64,000 nt of DNA from Brevundimonas alba (GTDB lineage: Bacteria > Pseudomonadota > Alphaproteobacteria > Caulobacterales > Caulobacteraceae), in assembly GCF_011927945.1 (NCBI RefSeq), contig NZ_JAATJM010000002.1:620001-684000 (forward strand), in the 5' to 3' direction. This document shows positions 7,747 to 17,890 of the stretch, piece by piece. Position 1 is the first letter of the stretch, and every line of letters starts with the position of its first letter. Under the pieces are notes generated by a model that worked only from the letters and a program-made list of their open reading frames with translations, was not told where the DNA came from and ran no database searches. A program made the translations under genes and the position numbers.

Positions 7747-9351
7747 CTAGTAGGGGAAAGGATCTGTCGGGCGGGGTTGGGTCGGCGTCGGCATCCGCGG
7801 CAGGGGCTCGTCGCTGTTCGCGGCCTGAAGCAGGAAGGCGGCCATGATCACGGCGGCCTGACGCAGGTCTTCCGCCCGCATGTGGTCGTAGCTGTCGATC
7901 GAGGTGTGGTGCAGGCGCGCGCCGTAGTCGAGCGGGTCCTGGATGAACTGGAACCCGGGAACGCCGACGGTCTGCATATAGACGTGGTCGGTGCTGCCCG
8001 AGGTTCGCATCGAGACGGTCGTGGCGCCCATGGCGTGGAAGGGTTCCAGCCACTCTTGGAAGATCGGCGCAGCGGCGACGTTGCCCTCGGCGTTGATGCC
8101 GCGAATCTTGCCGGAGCCGTTGTCGAGGTTGAAGTAGGCGACCAGATCGCCGTAGCCATCACGCGGCTGGATCGGCCAGCGCTGACGCCAGGTGCGGTTG
8201 TTCGGCAGGGCGTCCAGCTGGGCGTCGCCGAGCGCCGCGCGGGTCGCCACGTATTTGTCGACGTAGGCCAGCGAGCCCCACAGCCCCTGCTCTTCCCCGC
8301 TCCAGAGGGCGAAGCGGATGGTGCGTTTCGGACGCACGCCCATGGCCTTGAGGATGCGGGCGGCTTCCATGACCACGGCGCTGCCGGCGGCGTTGTCCAC
8401 GGCGCCGTCTGACGCCGCCCAGCTGTCGAGGTGGGCGCCGGCCATGACGTATTCGCCCGACCGGTCCGTGCCCGGGATGTCGGCGAGGATGTTGTAGGCG
8501 TTGACGTCCTCCTCGTGGAACCGGACCTCGCTCATCAACTCGAGCGTCGGCTTCGCGTCCTCGGTCAGAGCGAGGCGGGCGAGGCGGCGGTAGTCCTCGG
8601 CGGCCAGTTCCATGCCGGGCGTGCGGCGCTGGTCGTCCATGCGGTAGCCCGAGCCATTGCCGTGCAGCAGCCCGCCGTCACGCGCCGACATGCGGACCCA
8701 GGCGACCGCGCCCTCTTCCTGCAGGAAGGCGTCCATCTGCCGGGCGAATTCGAGCTCTCGCAGGGGGTTGGTCGAGGGCGCGGCGTGGTTGGGCATATTG
8801 TAGGTGTCGAGGTCGCGCAGGTCCTCTTCCGTCAGGCGGCGGAACGGGGCCTCGGTCGGCTCCGAGCCGGCAGTCGGGCGGGTAACCAGAACGACCTTGC
8901 CCGAAAGCTTGCCGCGCCATTTGGCGAAGTCGGCGGCGGTCGTCATCGGGGCCACCACGACCTCGCCGCTGACAACGCCGTTGGTGCCGGGCGTCCAGGC
9001 GATGGGAATGGCGCGCAGATCGAGGGTGCGCGGCGCCGTCATGCGGGCGCTGGAGCGGACGACCGACCAGCCGCGGCCGAACTCGAACGGGTCGGCGCGG
9101 ACGTTGGACAGGCCCCAGTCGCGGAAGCGCTGCGCCGTCCAGGCTTCGGCCTGGCGCATCTGGGGCGAGTTGGTCATCCGCCCGCCGATCCGGTCCGTCA
9201 GATACGCCGCGGTGTCCATCACCTCGCTGTGGTTGAAGCCCTGATCGATGATTCGGTTGATGGCGACACGGTCCACCTCCTGGGCGGAGACGGCGACAGC
9301 CGGCAAGGCGAAGGCGATGGCGGTAGCGGACAACAAGGCGGCCAGACGCAT
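7747..9351 (-). CDS. secreted M28 family zinc peptidase (carboxypeptidase Q-like)
   Basis: 534 residues with a Sec signal peptide ending VSAQE at about residue 23. Zinc ligands of M28 are visible: His and Asp in MAGAHLDSWAASDGAVDNAAG, catalytic Glu pair in LWSGEEQGLWGS, Asp in YFNLDNGSGK and His in LHHTSIDSYDH. A protease-associated domain lies in the N-terminal half (VVLVTRPTAG). It probably trims peptides in the periplasm or outside the cell. ATG 9351 is chosen because it begins the signal peptide and GGGAG precedes it; the frame continues upstream but overlaps another gene. The gap 9352-9448 shows nothing notable. Confidence 0.9.
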   Translation of the reverse strand: MRLAALLSATAIAFALPAVAVSAQEVDRVAINRIIDQGFNHSEVMDTAAYLTDRIGGRMTNSPQMRQAEAWTAQRFRDWGLSNVRADPFEFGRGWSVVRSSARMTAPRTLDLRAIPIAWTPGTNGVVSGEVVVAPMTTAADFAKWRGKLSGKVVLVTRPTAGSEPTEAPFRRLTEEDLRDLDTYNMPNHAAPSTNPLRELEFARQMDAFLQEEGAVAWVRMSARDGGLLHGNGSGYRMDDQRRTPGMELAAEDYRRLARLALTEDAKPTLELMSEVRFHEEDVNAYNILADIPGTDRSGEYVMAGAHLDSWAASDGAVDNAAGSAVVMEAARILKAMGVRPKRTIRFALWSGEEQGLWGSLAYVDKYVATRAALGDAQLDALPNNRTWRQRWPIQPRDGYGDLVAYFNLDNGSGKIRGINAEGNVAAAPIFQEWLEPFHAMGATTVSMRTSGSTDHVYMQTVGVPGFQFIQDPLDYGARLHHTSIDSYDHMRAEDLRQAAVIMAAFLLQAANSDEPLPRMPTPTQPRPTDPFPY

Positions 9352-9448
9352 GGAAGCTCCCCTGAATCGATGAAGGCCGCGATATGACGCGAGGAATCCG
9401 GCGAGCGCAAAGGAAGAAATGTCCCGCTGAGCCTCGCGAACGCCGATT

Positions 9449-9853
9449 TCAGTCCCCGGCGGCGTCCATGTCCACGGCCTCGGCGACGAGGCGGCGCCAG
9501 ACAGGGTCCGTGTCGTCGACCAGATCGACGTCTTCGAGCAGGGCCACGGCGCCGCCGCCGTCGGGCAGGATGAGGCCGAGCACCTCCATCTCCTCGCCGT
9601 CGGGACCGAGATGGGTCTCGGCCTGAACGGCCACGGCGGCCTGTTCGCCATCCGCCTCCCACCAGATCACGGGCTGCGGCAGTTCCATTTGGATGACGCG
9701 GGGGTCGTCGGTCTCCGCAAGGGCGAAGACGGCCCGCTTGGCCTGAACGTCATCCAGCGTCGCGACCGCGCCGGTGAAGGCCTTGAGCCGCGACCAGTCA
9801 TCGACGTCGTAGCCGCCGCCGTCCTCGTCGGGCGCGTCTTCGGTCGGGGTCAT
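9449..9853 (-). CDS. hypothetical acidic protein, 134 aa
   Basis: 134 residues, strongly acidic, no signal peptide or membrane helix. The opening MTPTEDAPDEDGGGYDVDDW is followed by segments that alternate strands and turns (PQPVIWWEADGEQAAVAVQA, LGLILPDGGGAVALLEDVDL). I do not recognise the family. It stands between the M28 peptidase and tsf with codon use like its neighbours. The tsf terminator at 9888 separates it from that operon. Confidence 0.6.
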   Translation of the reverse strand: MTPTEDAPDEDGGGYDVDDWSRLKAFTGAVATLDDVQAKRAVFALAETDDPRVIQMELPQPVIWWEADGEQAAVAVQAETHLGPDGEEMEVLGLILPDGGGAVALLEDVDLVDDTDPVWRRLVAEAVDMDAAGD

Positions 9854-9887
9854 GACAGGCTCCTGATCGGCAGATGATCCGCATACG

Positions 9888-9920
9888 AGAAAGGGGCCGG
9901 CGACCCAAGCCGCCGGCCCC
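9888..9920 (-). terminator. tsf terminator
   Basis: A perfect 10-bp stem (GGGGCCGGCG at 9893-9902 with its complement at 9911-9920) and an 8-nt loop, followed on the minus strand by TTTCTCG. It lies 33 bp past the tsf stop and ends the rpsB-tsf transcript. The U-tract is short. Confidence 0.75.
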
Positions 9921-9952
9921 TCGATTGTCTCGTCCCGCGAGGGAGAGCGGTG

Positions 9953-10894
9953 TTACTGACCGCCCGTCATCTGGGCGACTTCGGTGGCGAAGTCCGGACC
10001 CTCGACCTTCTCGACGCCTTCGCCGAGGGCGAGGCGGACGAAGCCGGCGAGGTGCAGACCGGGCGCGCCCAGTTCCTTGCCCGTGTCGGCGACCAGCTGT
10101 TCGATGGTCACGTCCGGGTTCATGACGAAGGGCTGCTTGGTCAGCACGACATCCTTCTGGAATTTGGCGATCTGACCCGAGACGATCTTCTCGATCATGT
10201 TGTCCGGGCGGCCCTCTTCCTTGGCCTTCTCGGTCAGGACCTGACGTTCCTTCTCGATGGCGGCCGGGTCCAGATCGTCGGTGTTCAGCGACAGCGGAGC
10301 GGTCGCCGCGACGTGCATGGCGATCTTGCGGCCCAGTTCGCGCAGGGCGGCCTTGTCGCCGCCGCCGTGCAGGGCGACGAGCACGCCGATGCGGCCGACG
10401 CCCGGCGACACCGCGTTGTGGACGTAGGAGGCGACGACGCCTTCATCGACCGACAGGCGGGCGGCGCGGCGCAGCTGCATGTTCTCGCCGACGGTGGCGA
10501 TCAGCTGGGTCACTTCGTCCTGGACCGTCTTGCCGGCTTCCAGTTCGGCGCCGTGCAGCGCCTCGACCGAGGCGTGCTCGAGGCCCAGCTGGGCGAACGA
10601 CTTGGCGGCGTTCTGGAACAGTTCGTTGCGGGCGACGAAGTCGGTCTCGGCGTTGAACTCGATGGCGGCGCCGACTTCACCGGCTCCGACTTCCTTCGAG
10701 GCGACGGCCACGAGGCCTTCGGCGGCGACGCGGTCGGCCTTCTTGGCGGCCTTGGACAGGCCCTTGGCGCGCAGCCAGTCGATGGCCGCGTTGATGTCGC
10801 CGTCGGTTTCCTGGAGCGCCTTCTTGCAGTCCATCATGCCGACGCCGGACTTGGCGCGCAGTTCCATCACGAGGGCGGCGGTGATCTCGGCCAT
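9953..10894 (-). CDS. tsf: translation elongation factor Ts
   Basis: 313 residues. The N-terminal UBA-like module is [20 protein letters not shown] with [14 protein letters not shown]; the EF-Tu contact motif TDFVAR lies near residue 80. A long two-part core with dimerisation region follows. EF-Ts regenerates EF-Tu-GTP in the cytoplasm. It follows rpsB on the same strand, the usual bacterial order, with a 92-bp spacer that contains a strong hairpin. The AGGAGAC-type site just before ATG 10894 supports the start. Confidence 0.97.
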   Translation of the reverse strand: MAEITAALVMELRAKSGVGMMDCKKALQETDGDINAAIDWLRAKGLSKAAKKADRVAAEGLVAVASKEVGAGEVGAAIEFNAETDFVARNELFQNAAKSFAQLGLEHASVEALHGAELEAGKTVQDEVTQLIATVGENMQLRRAARLSVDEGVVASYVHNAVSPGVGRIGVLVALHGGGDKAALRELGRKIAMHVAATAPLSLNTDDLDPAAIEKERQVLTEKAKEEGRPDNMIEKIVSGQIAKFQKDVVLTKQPFVMNPDVTIEQLVADTGKELGAPGLHLAGFVRLALGEGVEKVEGPDFATEVAQMTGGQ

Positions 10895-10926
10895 GGGTAG
10901 TCTCCTAGAGTATGCGTATGCGGGAA

Positions 10927-10952
10927 CGGCCGGGCTCCGCTGAGCCCGGCCG
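10927..10952 (-). promoter_or_regulatory. rpsB-tsf intercistronic hairpin
   Basis: A perfect 11-bp stem (CGGCCGGGCTC at 10927-10937, complement at 10942-10952) with a 4-nt loop between rpsB and tsf. No U-tract follows on the minus strand, so full termination is unlikely. It may attenuate readthrough or protect the rpsB message from 3' decay; this role is inferred from position. Confidence 0.6.
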
Positions 10953-10986
10953 CATATTCAGTTCGCCGTCGAGAGGCGGAGGTCGA

Positions 10987-11901
10987 TCAGACCTGGGCCG
11001 GCTCGGATTCGACGGCGTCGTTGGCTTCCGAAGTCGCTTCCTGGGCGGCTTCGTCGGCGACGGCCGGCTCGGACGCGGCGATCATCTCGTCGGCGACGGC
11101 TTCCGTGCCGGCCGGGGCGGCGTCTTCAGCCTTGGCCTTGGGGGCCTTGGCTTCGCGCAGCATCGGCTCGTCCGGGTTGACCGCGGCGCCGAGGTCCACG
11201 CCCGACGAAGCGGCGCCGGCCGCCAGACCGTCGAGGACGGCGTCGGCGATCAGGTCGCAGTAGGTCTGGATGGCGCGGGCGGCGTCGTCGTTGCCCGGGA
11301 TCGGATAGGTGATGCCGTCCGGATCCGAGTTGGTGTCGAGGATGGCGATGATCGGGATGTTCAGCTTGCGGGCCTCAAGGATGGCGATGGCCTCCTTGTT
11401 GGTGTCGATCACGAACATGATGTCGGGGATGCCGCCCATGTCCTTGATGCCGCCGAGCGACAGCTCGAGCTTGTCCTTCTCGCGCTGCAGGTTGAGCAGC
11501 TCTTTCTTGACGCGGCCCTCGCCGCCCGACTCCAGCAGGCCTTCCAGCTCGCGCAGGCGGGCGATCGAGCCCGAGACGGTGCGCCAGTTGGTCAGGGTGC
11601 CGCCGAGCCAGCGGTTGTTCATATAGTACTGGGCGCAGCGCTGGGCGGCCTCGGCGACCGGATCGGCGGCCTGGCGCTTGGTGCCGACGAACAGGACGCG
11701 ACCGCCCTTGGCGGCGACTTCGCGAACGGCGACCAGAGCCTGGTGCAGCAGCGGGATCGACTGCGACAGATCGATGATGTGGATGTTCGAGCGCGATCCG
11801 AAGATGTAGCGCTCCATTTTCGGGTTCCAGCGGTGCGTCTGGTGACCGAAGTGCGCGCCGGCTTCGAGCAGCGAACGCATGGAGAATTCAGGCAGAGCCA
11901 T
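10987..11901 (-). CDS. rpsB: 30S ribosomal protein S2 with C-terminal extension
   Basis: 304 residues beginning [20 protein letters not shown]. Core S2 signatures are [32 protein letters not shown] and the [13 protein letters not shown] region. After about residue 235 comes a 70-residue Ala/Glu-rich extension ([18 protein letters not shown]), which is low-complexity and common in alphaproteobacterial S2. The frame continues upstream of ATG 11901, but that part is the leader; this start matches the family and has GGGGTAG-like pairing nearby. Confidence 0.97.
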   Translation of the reverse strand: MALPEFSMRSLLEAGAHFGHQTHRWNPKMERYIFGSRSNIHIIDLSQSIPLLHQALVAVREVAAKGGRVLFVGTKRQAADPVAEAAQRCAQYYMNNRWLGGTLTNWRTVSGSIARLRELEGLLESGGEGRVKKELLNLQREKDKLELSLGGIKDMGGIPDIMFVIDTNKEAIAILEARKLNIPIIAILDTNSDPDGITYPIPGNDDAARAIQTYCDLIADAVLDGLAAGAASSGVDLGAAVNPDEPMLREAKAPKAKAEDAAPAGTEAVADEMIAASEPAVADEAAQEATSEANDAVESEPAQV

Positions 11902-12026
11902 GAGGGGTAGTTCCTTTATCCGATAGACGTTGCGCGGGCGATTAAAGGACCAGCCGGTCCCTCGGAACGGAGCGAACAGGGATGTCTCCCCTGACCGCGC
12001 CTCGTCCGCGTGCGAAGTGCGGGCGG

Positions 12027-12055
12027 TCTCTAGGCGGGATGGGGGGAAAAGGCAA
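12027..12055 (-). promoter_or_regulatory. candidate rpsB promoter
   Basis: On the minus strand TTGCCT (12050-12055) and TAGAGA (12027-12032) are 17 bp apart, and the -10 sits in a CCTAGAGACC context like housekeeping promoters of Caulobacter. It would leave a leader of about 120 nt before rpsB, long enough for S2 autoregulation. The divergent gene at 12124 must use other signals in this 222-bp gap. Confidence 0.5.
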
Positions 12056-12123
12056 GCGGCGCGGCTGGCTCTCTCGCCACCGTCGCATAACAGCGCTATT
12101 GTGAAGCTCGGGAGGGACTTCAC

Positions 12124-12846
12124 ATGAGCATCCGCAACTGGGCCGTGGCCGGGGGCGTCATCGTCCTTGCCGCCGCGGCGGGGGTCGCGACCTCGCAACA
12201 ACAGGCGCCGTCGCCGACGGCCGCCACACAGGTCAACCTGCCGCGGAGCCGGGTCGACAATGCGGCTCTGGCGCAGGCGCGGCAGGATCCGCTTGGGGCG
12301 CGGCTTCGCGGGGTGCTGGCCCAGAACAAGGGCTCGGGCTTCATGCAGCAGGTGAACGCCTCGGCCGTGCCGGTGCTGGCGCCGGCCGATCTGGCGCTGC
12401 TGGATACGGCCGAGTTCGACGACGGCGACCGCTTCTACATGCTGACGGTAAAGCGCGGGGAGCAGATCATCGAGATCTACGGCACGACCAAGGCCTTCCA
12501 GTCGCCGCTGGCCGCACCGGCCGCCGCCCCGGCCGCCGGCGTCGCGCCGCAGACCGCGCCGGTGAATCGCGCCGCGCCGCTCAACCGGGCGGCCGTCGCC
12601 AAGGGGCCGCGCATCGCCGCGGCCCGGATCCCGGACACGGCGGCGAGAGCCGCGGCCCAGGCCCGGACCGAGGGGCTCACCAACGTCAGGACGGAGCGCA
12701 CGGAATACGGCGTCGACGTCACCTTCAGCCGGTTCGGCGCGGCCTATAACGTCAGCTTCCTGTGCGAGGGAGCTCCTAACTGCAGCGAGGCGGACGCCGT
12801 GGCGTTCGCGGCCGGGCTGCAGCTGATCGGTGGAGGCGGATCGTGA
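12124..12846 (+). CDS. hypothetical exported protein, 240 aa
   Basis: ATG 12124 is preceded by GGGAGG at 8 bp. The N-terminus is a signal peptide or anchor ([20 protein letters not shown]). The middle holds an Ala/Pro-rich stretch (about residues 120-160), and the C-terminal 60 residues form a compact domain with two cysteines ([19 protein letters not shown]) that could pair in the periplasm. The family is not recognised. It overlaps the M23 lipoprotein gene by 4 bp (GTGA), so the two products probably act together at the cell envelope. Confidence 0.7.
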   Translation: MSIRNWAVAGGVIVLAAAAGVATSQQQAPSPTAATQVNLPRSRVDNAALAQARQDPLGARLRGVLAQNKGSGFMQQVNASAVPVLAPADLALLDTAEFDDGDRFYMLTVKRGEQIIEIYGTTKAFQSPLAAPAAAPAAGVAPQTAPVNRAAPLNRAAVAKGPRIAAARIPDTAARAAAQARTEGLTNVRTERTEYGVDVTFSRFGAAYNVSFLCEGAPNCSEADAVAFAAGLQLIGGGGS

Positions 12847-13658
12847 GGCGGCTCGCGCTCGCGGCCCTGCTGCTGCTGACCGCCTGCTCGCCGAGCGGAT
12901 GCGGTCAGGAGCCGGGGTCGCCCCAGACGGCCGATACGAATCCGGAGGCCGAGCCCCTGCCCGGCGATCCCGATCCGACGCCCGCCGAACCGGAGACGCC
13001 GCCGGCGCCCGAGCCAGTCAGCTGGCCGCACGAGCCGGGCGGCGGCCTCTATCCCGGCTCCGGCACGGGCGCGACGGACGCCACGCTCTGGGCCGCGGGC
13101 ATCCGCTTCCCGATGGAGGCGGGCCCCGCCTACGCCAACTCGCAGGTCTACGGCTATGGCGGCTTCGCGGCGCCCGGCCCGGGCAGCCAATGCGACGTGC
13201 GAAACTACTCGTATCCGTGGCGCGACAATTTCTGCGAGACGCGCTCCTGGACCAACGGCATGTGCCCCGCGGGCAAGGGCCACCAGGGACAGGACATCCG
13301 CCCCGCCACCTGCGAGAAGAAGGTCCACTGGGTGGTGGCGGCCGAGAACGGGCGGATCACGTCCATCGGCAGCTACACTGTCACCCTGCTGGGGGACTCG
13401 GGCCGCATCTACCGATATCTGCACATGGATATGGCGGGTGTGAACGCCCTGTTCCCCAACGCCGCCTCACGCAACGTCACGCGCGGCCAGCATCTGGGCA
13501 AGGTGTCAGCGGACTTCGGCGGCAACGCCACGACCACCCACCTGCATTTCGAGATCAAGGCGCCGGTGACGAGCGGCGGCGGCGCGACGGTGATGTTCGT
13601 GCCGACCTATTCCAGCCTCATCGACAGCTATGGCCGGATGCTGAACGGAGCCGCCTAG
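12843..13658 (+). CDS. M23 family metallopeptidase-like lipoprotein
   Basis: 271 residues from GTG 12843. The lipobox LLLTAC at about residue 15 predicts lipid attachment. A Pro/Glu-rich linker follows ([18 protein letters not shown]). The LytM/M23 fold shows GHQGQDIR (first His and Asp) and THLHFEI (final His-x-His), so the zinc site looks complete. M23 enzymes cut peptidoglycan cross-bridges, or act as amidase activators when degenerate. The start overlaps the previous stop; the end shares CTAG with hrpB at 13655-13658. Confidence 0.88.
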   Translation: MRRLALAALLLLTACSPSGCGQEPGSPQTADTNPEAEPLPGDPDPTPAEPETPPAPEPVSWPHEPGGGLYPGSGTGATDATLWAAGIRFPMEAGPAYANSQVYGYGGFAAPGPGSQCDVRNYSYPWRDNFCETRSWTNGMCPAGKGHQGQDIRPATCEKKVHWVVAAENGRITSIGSYTVTLLGDSGRIYRYLHMDMAGVNALFPNAASRNVTRGQHLGKVSADFGGNATTTHLHFEIKAPVTSGGGATVMFVPTYSSLIDSYGRMLNGAA

Positions 13659-16078
13659 GTTCCGCGCGGCTTGGCGCGGGTGGTCGGTTCGGCCCGTGTC
13701 GGGTCCTCGGGCCATGGATGGCGCGGATAGCGGCCGCGCATCTCGGCGCGCACGGCGACCCAGCTGCCGGCCCAGAAGCCGGGCAGGTCCTTCGTCACCT
13801 GCACCGGACGTCGCGCAGGTGACAGAAGGGCCAGCGTCAGGGGCGCGCGGCCGCCGCCGACGGTCGGGTGGCTCGTGACGCCGAACAACTCCTGCACCCG
13901 GATATCGACGCGGGGACCGCCCTCGGCGGCGTAGTCGATAGCGGCGGACCCGAGGGGCGTTTCGAGCCGGGCGGGGGCGAGGTCGTCGAGCGCACGCTGG
14001 CGGTCCCATGGGATCAGGGCGCGGAGTCCCTGTTCCAGCGCGGCGTCAGGGATGGCCTCCAACGACTGGACGCTGTCGAGCAGCGGCCAGAGCCAGAGTT
14101 CGCGTTCGGCAGCGAGGCCCTCTTCCGAAACATCGGGCCAGCCGTCGTCGAGCGTGCGGAGAAAGGCGAGCCGGGCGCGGAGGGACGTGGCGCGTTCGCC
14201 CCAGCGCAGCGCCTTGAGACCGTCGCGCTCGACCTCGGCCTTGAGAGCGGCCGTGATCTGCGACCGGTCGGGCGCGCCGGCGATCTTCTCGTCGACGACG
14301 ATCGCGCCGATCCGGCGGAGACGTTTCAGCACCATCCGCCCTGAGGGCTCGCGGACCAGCCGGTCTTCGGTCTCGAGCCGATTCTCGAGGGCGGTGGGAT
14401 CGACGGGGGCGGCCAGCCGGATGCGGTCACGGGCGTCTCCGCCACCCAGTTCAGCCACGGCCAGCCAAGGTTCGCGGGCCAGCGGTTCGGTCGGATCGAG
14501 GAAGGCGCCGCGCCCGGAGGCCAGCAGCATCTCGCCGGGCTTGCCGCGGGCCTTGGCGACGCGCTCGGGGAAGGCTTCGGCCAGCAGGACGCCGGGGTCG
14601 GCCTCGCCGCCCTGCCCGCCCCCGGCGGCGCGCGCCCAGCGCTCGGCCAGCTTCAGGGCGTCGCGGGCGCGAGGCGAGCGGTCGCGGTCGAGCGCGGTCA
14701 GCCTCTCGCGGAGGTCAGGGTCGTTCCCGCCCAGACCCGGCTCGGAGAGCACGGCGGCGATGCGGGCGCCCAGCGCTGGGTCGCCCGCGTCGCCGGCGAT
14801 GGCGACCATGTGTGCGAGGCGCGGCGGCAGGGGGATGCGGGTCAGTCGGGCGCCGTGGTCGGTCAGGCCGCCGGCGTCGTCGAGGGCGTCGAGGCGCCGG
14901 AGCACCTTGCGCGCCTCGGCGAAGGCGCCGGCGGGCGGCTGATCCAGAAGGGCAAGGCCCTCGGTTGTGCGCGCGCCCCAGCGAGCCAGATCGAGGGCGA
15001 AGGCGGTCAGGTCCGCTTCGAGGATTTCCGGGCGCTGGTGCGGGACCAGTCCGCGCGTGGCCTCCTCGTCCCACAACCGGTAGCAGACGCCCGGCTGGGT
15101 CCGGCCGGCGCGGCCACGGCGCTGCTCGGCGGACGAGCGGCTGACGCGAACCGTAGCGAGCCGGGTCAGGCCGCTGGACGGCTCGAACCGGGGCACGCGC
15201 GACAGGCCGCCGTCGATGACCACGCGCACGCCCTCGATGGTCAGGCTGGTCTCGGCGACGGAGGTGGCGAGGACAACCTTGCGGCGGCCCGGCGCGGCGG
15301 GTTCGATGGCGCGGTCCTGCACCGCCTTGTCGAGCGCGCCATAGAGCGGGACGACGTCGACGGCGGGGTCACGCAGGCGGTCGACGAGGCGCTCCACCGT
15401 CCGGTGAATCTCGCCCTGCCCCGGCAGGAAGGCGAGGATGGAGCCGGTCTCCTCGCCCAGCGCCTGCACGATCGCGCGGGCCATGGCGTCCTCGAAGCGT
15501 TCGGCGGCGTTCCGGCCGAGGTAGCGAGTTTCGACGGGGAACATCCGCCCCTCGGCCTCGATGACCGGTGCATCATGGAGGAGGCCCGAGACGCCCGCGA
15601 TATCGAGCGTGGCCGACATGACCAGCAGGCGCAGATCGTCGCGGAGCAGGCCCTGGCTCTCCCGGGCGAGGGCGAGCCCGAGGTCGGCATCGAGACTACG
15701 CTCATGGAACTCGTCGAACAGGACCGCGCCGACGTCTTCCAGCGCCGGGTCGTCAAGAATCATCCGGGTGAAGACTCCCTCGGTGATCACCTCGATCCGG
15801 GTCGCAGGGCCGATGCGGCTCTGCAGACGGGTGCGGTAGCCGACCGTGTCACCGGTCCTTTCGCCAAGGGTCGCCGCCATGCGCTCGGCGGCGGCCCGGG
15901 CGGCGAGGCGGCGCGGTTCCAGAACGAGTATCTTGCCGCCGCCCAGCCACGGCTGGTCCAGCAAGGCCAAGGGGACCACGGTGGTCTTGCCCGCGCCCGG
16001 CGGGGCCGCGAGCACGACCGCATTGGTCGCGGCAAGCGCGGCTTTCAGCGGTTCGAGGACGGCGTGGATGGGCAGCAT
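13655..16078 (-). CDS. hrpB: ATP-dependent helicase HrpB
   Basis: 807 residues from ATG 16078 (MLPIHAVLEPLKAALAATN); an upstream in-frame ATG at 16111 is less like the family. Helicase motifs run in order: Walker A APPGAGKTT, motif II LFDEFHERS, motif III VMSATLD, then the HA2 and HrpB C-terminal domains with the conserved HPTVGGGRAPLTLALLSPA region. DEAH/RHA-type superfamily 2 helicase; the role in bacteria is ill-defined, probably RNA or RNP remodelling. It is convergent with the M23 gene through CTAG. Confidence 0.94.
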   Translation of the reverse strand: MLPIHAVLEPLKAALAATNAVVLAAPPGAGKTTVVPLALLDQPWLGGGKILVLEPRRLAARAAAERMAATLGERTGDTVGYRTRLQSRIGPATRIEVITEGVFTRMILDDPALEDVGAVLFDEFHERSLDADLGLALARESQGLLRDDLRLLVMSATLDIAGVSGLLHDAPVIEAEGRMFPVETRYLGRNAAERFEDAMARAIVQALGEETGSILAFLPGQGEIHRTVERLVDRLRDPAVDVVPLYGALDKAVQDRAIEPAAPGRRKVVLATSVAETSLTIEGVRVVIDGGLSRVPRFEPSSGLTRLATVRVSRSSAEQRRGRAGRTQPGVCYRLWDEEATRGLVPHQRPEILEADLTAFALDLARWGARTTEGLALLDQPPAGAFAEARKVLRRLDALDDAGGLTDHGARLTRIPLPPRLAHMVAIAGDAGDPALGARIAAVLSEPGLGGNDPDLRERLTALDRDRSPRARDALKLAERWARAAGGGQGGEADPGVLLAEAFPERVAKARGKPGEMLLASGRGAFLDPTEPLAREPWLAVAELGGGDARDRIRLAAPVDPTALENRLETEDRLVREPSGRMVLKRLRRIGAIVVDEKIAGAPDRSQITAALKAEVERDGLKALRWGERATSLRARLAFLRTLDDGWPDVSEEGLAAERELWLWPLLDSVQSLEAIPDAALEQGLRALIPWDRQRALDDLAPARLETPLGSAAIDYAAEGGPRVDIRVQELFGVTSHPTVGGGRAPLTLALLSPARRPVQVTKDLPGFWAGSWVAVRAEMRGRYPRHPWPEDPTRAEPTTRAKPRGT

Positions 16079-16222
16079 GCCCTGCGCTCTAGCCGCAACG
16101 GGCGGGTTCACGAAACCGTTGCTCCGCCTTCACCATTCGGAAACCGCGTTGCCAGCGCGGGAATGCGCCGCTAGCGTCCGCGCCAAGCCGCAGAGGGCGG
16201 CAAGAAGTCGGAGGGGAAATAC

Positions 16223-17797
16223 ATGTGGCGCGTTAAGTCACTCGACGCGATTCTGGCCACGGCCCAGAAGAAATCGCTTCACCGCTCGCTGGGACCGATC
16301 CAGCTGACGCTGCTGGGCGTCGGAGCCATCATCGGCACCGGCATTTTCGTCCTGACCGCCGCCGCCTCCCAAAAGGCCGGCCCGGGCATGATGTTCAGCT
16401 TCATCATCGCCGGCGCCGTCTGCGCCGTCGCCGCGCTCTGCTACTCGGAACTGGCTGCCATGGCCCCCGTTTCGGGCTCGGCCTACACCTATACCTATGC
16501 GGTGATGGGCGAACTGCTGGCCTGGATGGTCGGCTGGGCGCTGATCCTCGAATACGCGGTGGCGGCCTCGGCCGTGTCGGTCGGCTGGTCGGGCTATGTG
16601 CTCGGGCTGATCGAGAACGCGCTGCATTTCGACTGGCCAGACCTGCTACAGGCCGGGCCGACGTGGTCGATGAACGGCTTCATGCCGTCGCCGGACTTCT
16701 CCGCCGGGATCATCAACGTGCCGGCGATCATCGTCGCTCTGGCCGTGACCGCCCTGCTGATGATCGGCACCACGGAAAGCGCCCGCGTCAACGCCATCCT
16801 GGTGGCCATCAAGGTCGCCGCCCTGACCGCCTTCGTCGTCCTGACCCTGCCGCTGATCAAGAGCGGCAACTTCTCGCCCTTCGCGCCGAACGGCTGGTTC
16901 GGGCCTGAAGGTTCGTCGGGCATGGGCATCGTCGGCGCCGCCGCCTCGATCTTCTTCGCCTACGTCGGCTTCGACGCGGTCTCGACCGCCGCCGAGGAAA
17001 CCAAGAACCCGCAACGCAACGTGCCCATCGGCCTGATCGGCTCGCTGGCCATCTGCACCGTCTTCTACCTGCTGGTCGCAGCCGGTGCGGTCGGCGCCAT
17101 CGGCGCCCAGCCCGTGCTCGGCCCGGACGGCGCGGCCGTGCAGCCGGGTTCGCCGGGCTTCACCGCCGCCTGCGCCATGGCCCAGAACGCCAGCCAGCTG
17201 GTCTGCTCGAACGAGGCCCTCGCCCATGTTCTGCGCGAGATCAACTTCCCGGCCGTCGGCAACGCCCTGGGCATCGCCGCCATGCTGGCCCTGCCCTCGG
17301 TCATCCTGATGATGATCTACGGCCAGACCCGCATCTTCTTCGTCATGGCCCGCGACGGGCTGCTGCCGGAGAGCTTCGCCAAGGTCCACCCGAAGTGGAA
17401 GACGCCGTACATCGTGACCGCCTTCACCGGCATCGCGGTGGCCATCGCCGGGGCCCTGTTCCCGGTCGGCCAACTGGCGGACATCTCCAACTCCGGCACC
17501 CTGTTCGCCTTCTTCATGGTGTCGCTGGCGGTGATGATCCTGCGGGTCAAGGAGCCGGGCCGTCACCGTCCGTTCAGGACGCCGCTGGTCTGGATCATCG
17601 CGCCGATCTCGGCGGCGGGTTGCGCCTTCCTGTTCTGGAACCTGCCGCACGACGCCAAGATGGTTCTGCCCATCTGGGGCGGCATCGGCCTGGTGATCTA
17701 TCTGCTCTACGGCTACCGCAAGAGCCACCTCGGCCGCGGCCGGGTCGAGGTCCACGAACAGGACGCCGACCTGCCGCCCCCGCCCGCGACGACCTGA
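16223..17797 (+). CDS. APC family amino acid permease
   Basis: 524 residues with about 12 membrane helices. The first helix carries the APC signature GVGAIIGTGIFVLTAAASQ; later family features are YSELAAMAPVSGSAYTYTYA and FAYVGFDAVSTAAEETKNPQ, which match the cationic amino acid transporter (YfnA/CAT) branch. It imports amino acids across the inner membrane; the substrate cannot be told from sequence alone. A strong site (GGAGGGG) precedes ATG 16223. A loop of about 45 residues with two cysteines (TAACAMAQNASQLVCSNEA) lies between helices 7 and 8. A terminator follows at 17822. Confidence 0.92.
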   Translation: MWRVKSLDAILATAQKKSLHRSLGPIQLTLLGVGAIIGTGIFVLTAAASQKAGPGMMFSFIIAGAVCAVAALCYSELAAMAPVSGSAYTYTYAVMGELLAWMVGWALILEYAVAASAVSVGWSGYVLGLIENALHFDWPDLLQAGPTWSMNGFMPSPDFSAGIINVPAIIVALAVTALLMIGTTESARVNAILVAIKVAALTAFVVLTLPLIKSGNFSPFAPNGWFGPEGSSGMGIVGAAASIFFAYVGFDAVSTAAEETKNPQRNVPIGLIGSLAICTVFYLLVAAGAVGAIGAQPVLGPDGAAVQPGSPGFTAACAMAQNASQLVCSNEALAHVLREINFPAVGNALGIAAMLALPSVILMMIYGQTRIFFVMARDGLLPESFAKVHPKWKTPYIVTAFTGIAVAIAGALFPVGQLADISNSGTLFAFFMVSLAVMILRVKEPGRHRPFRTPLVWIIAPISAAGCAFLFWNLPHDAKMVLPIWGGIGLVIYLLYGYRKSHLGRGRVEVHEQDADLPPPPATT

Positions 17798-17821
17798 TCG
17801 TTCGGACGGATCGAAACGCAG

Positions 17822-17856
17822 AGGCCCGGGAGCCATCCCGGGCCTTTCGCTTTTTC
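17822..17856 (+). terminator. rho-independent terminator of the permease gene
   Basis: A perfect 10-bp stem (AGGCCCGGGA, loop GCCA, then the complement to 17845) followed by TTCGCTTTTTC. It lies 25 bp after the permease stop and isolates tRNA-Leu from the permease transcript. Confidence 0.88.
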
Positions 17857-17890
17857 GCCGGCTCCCCTAGAGGCTGTCGGCAGAACCTAT

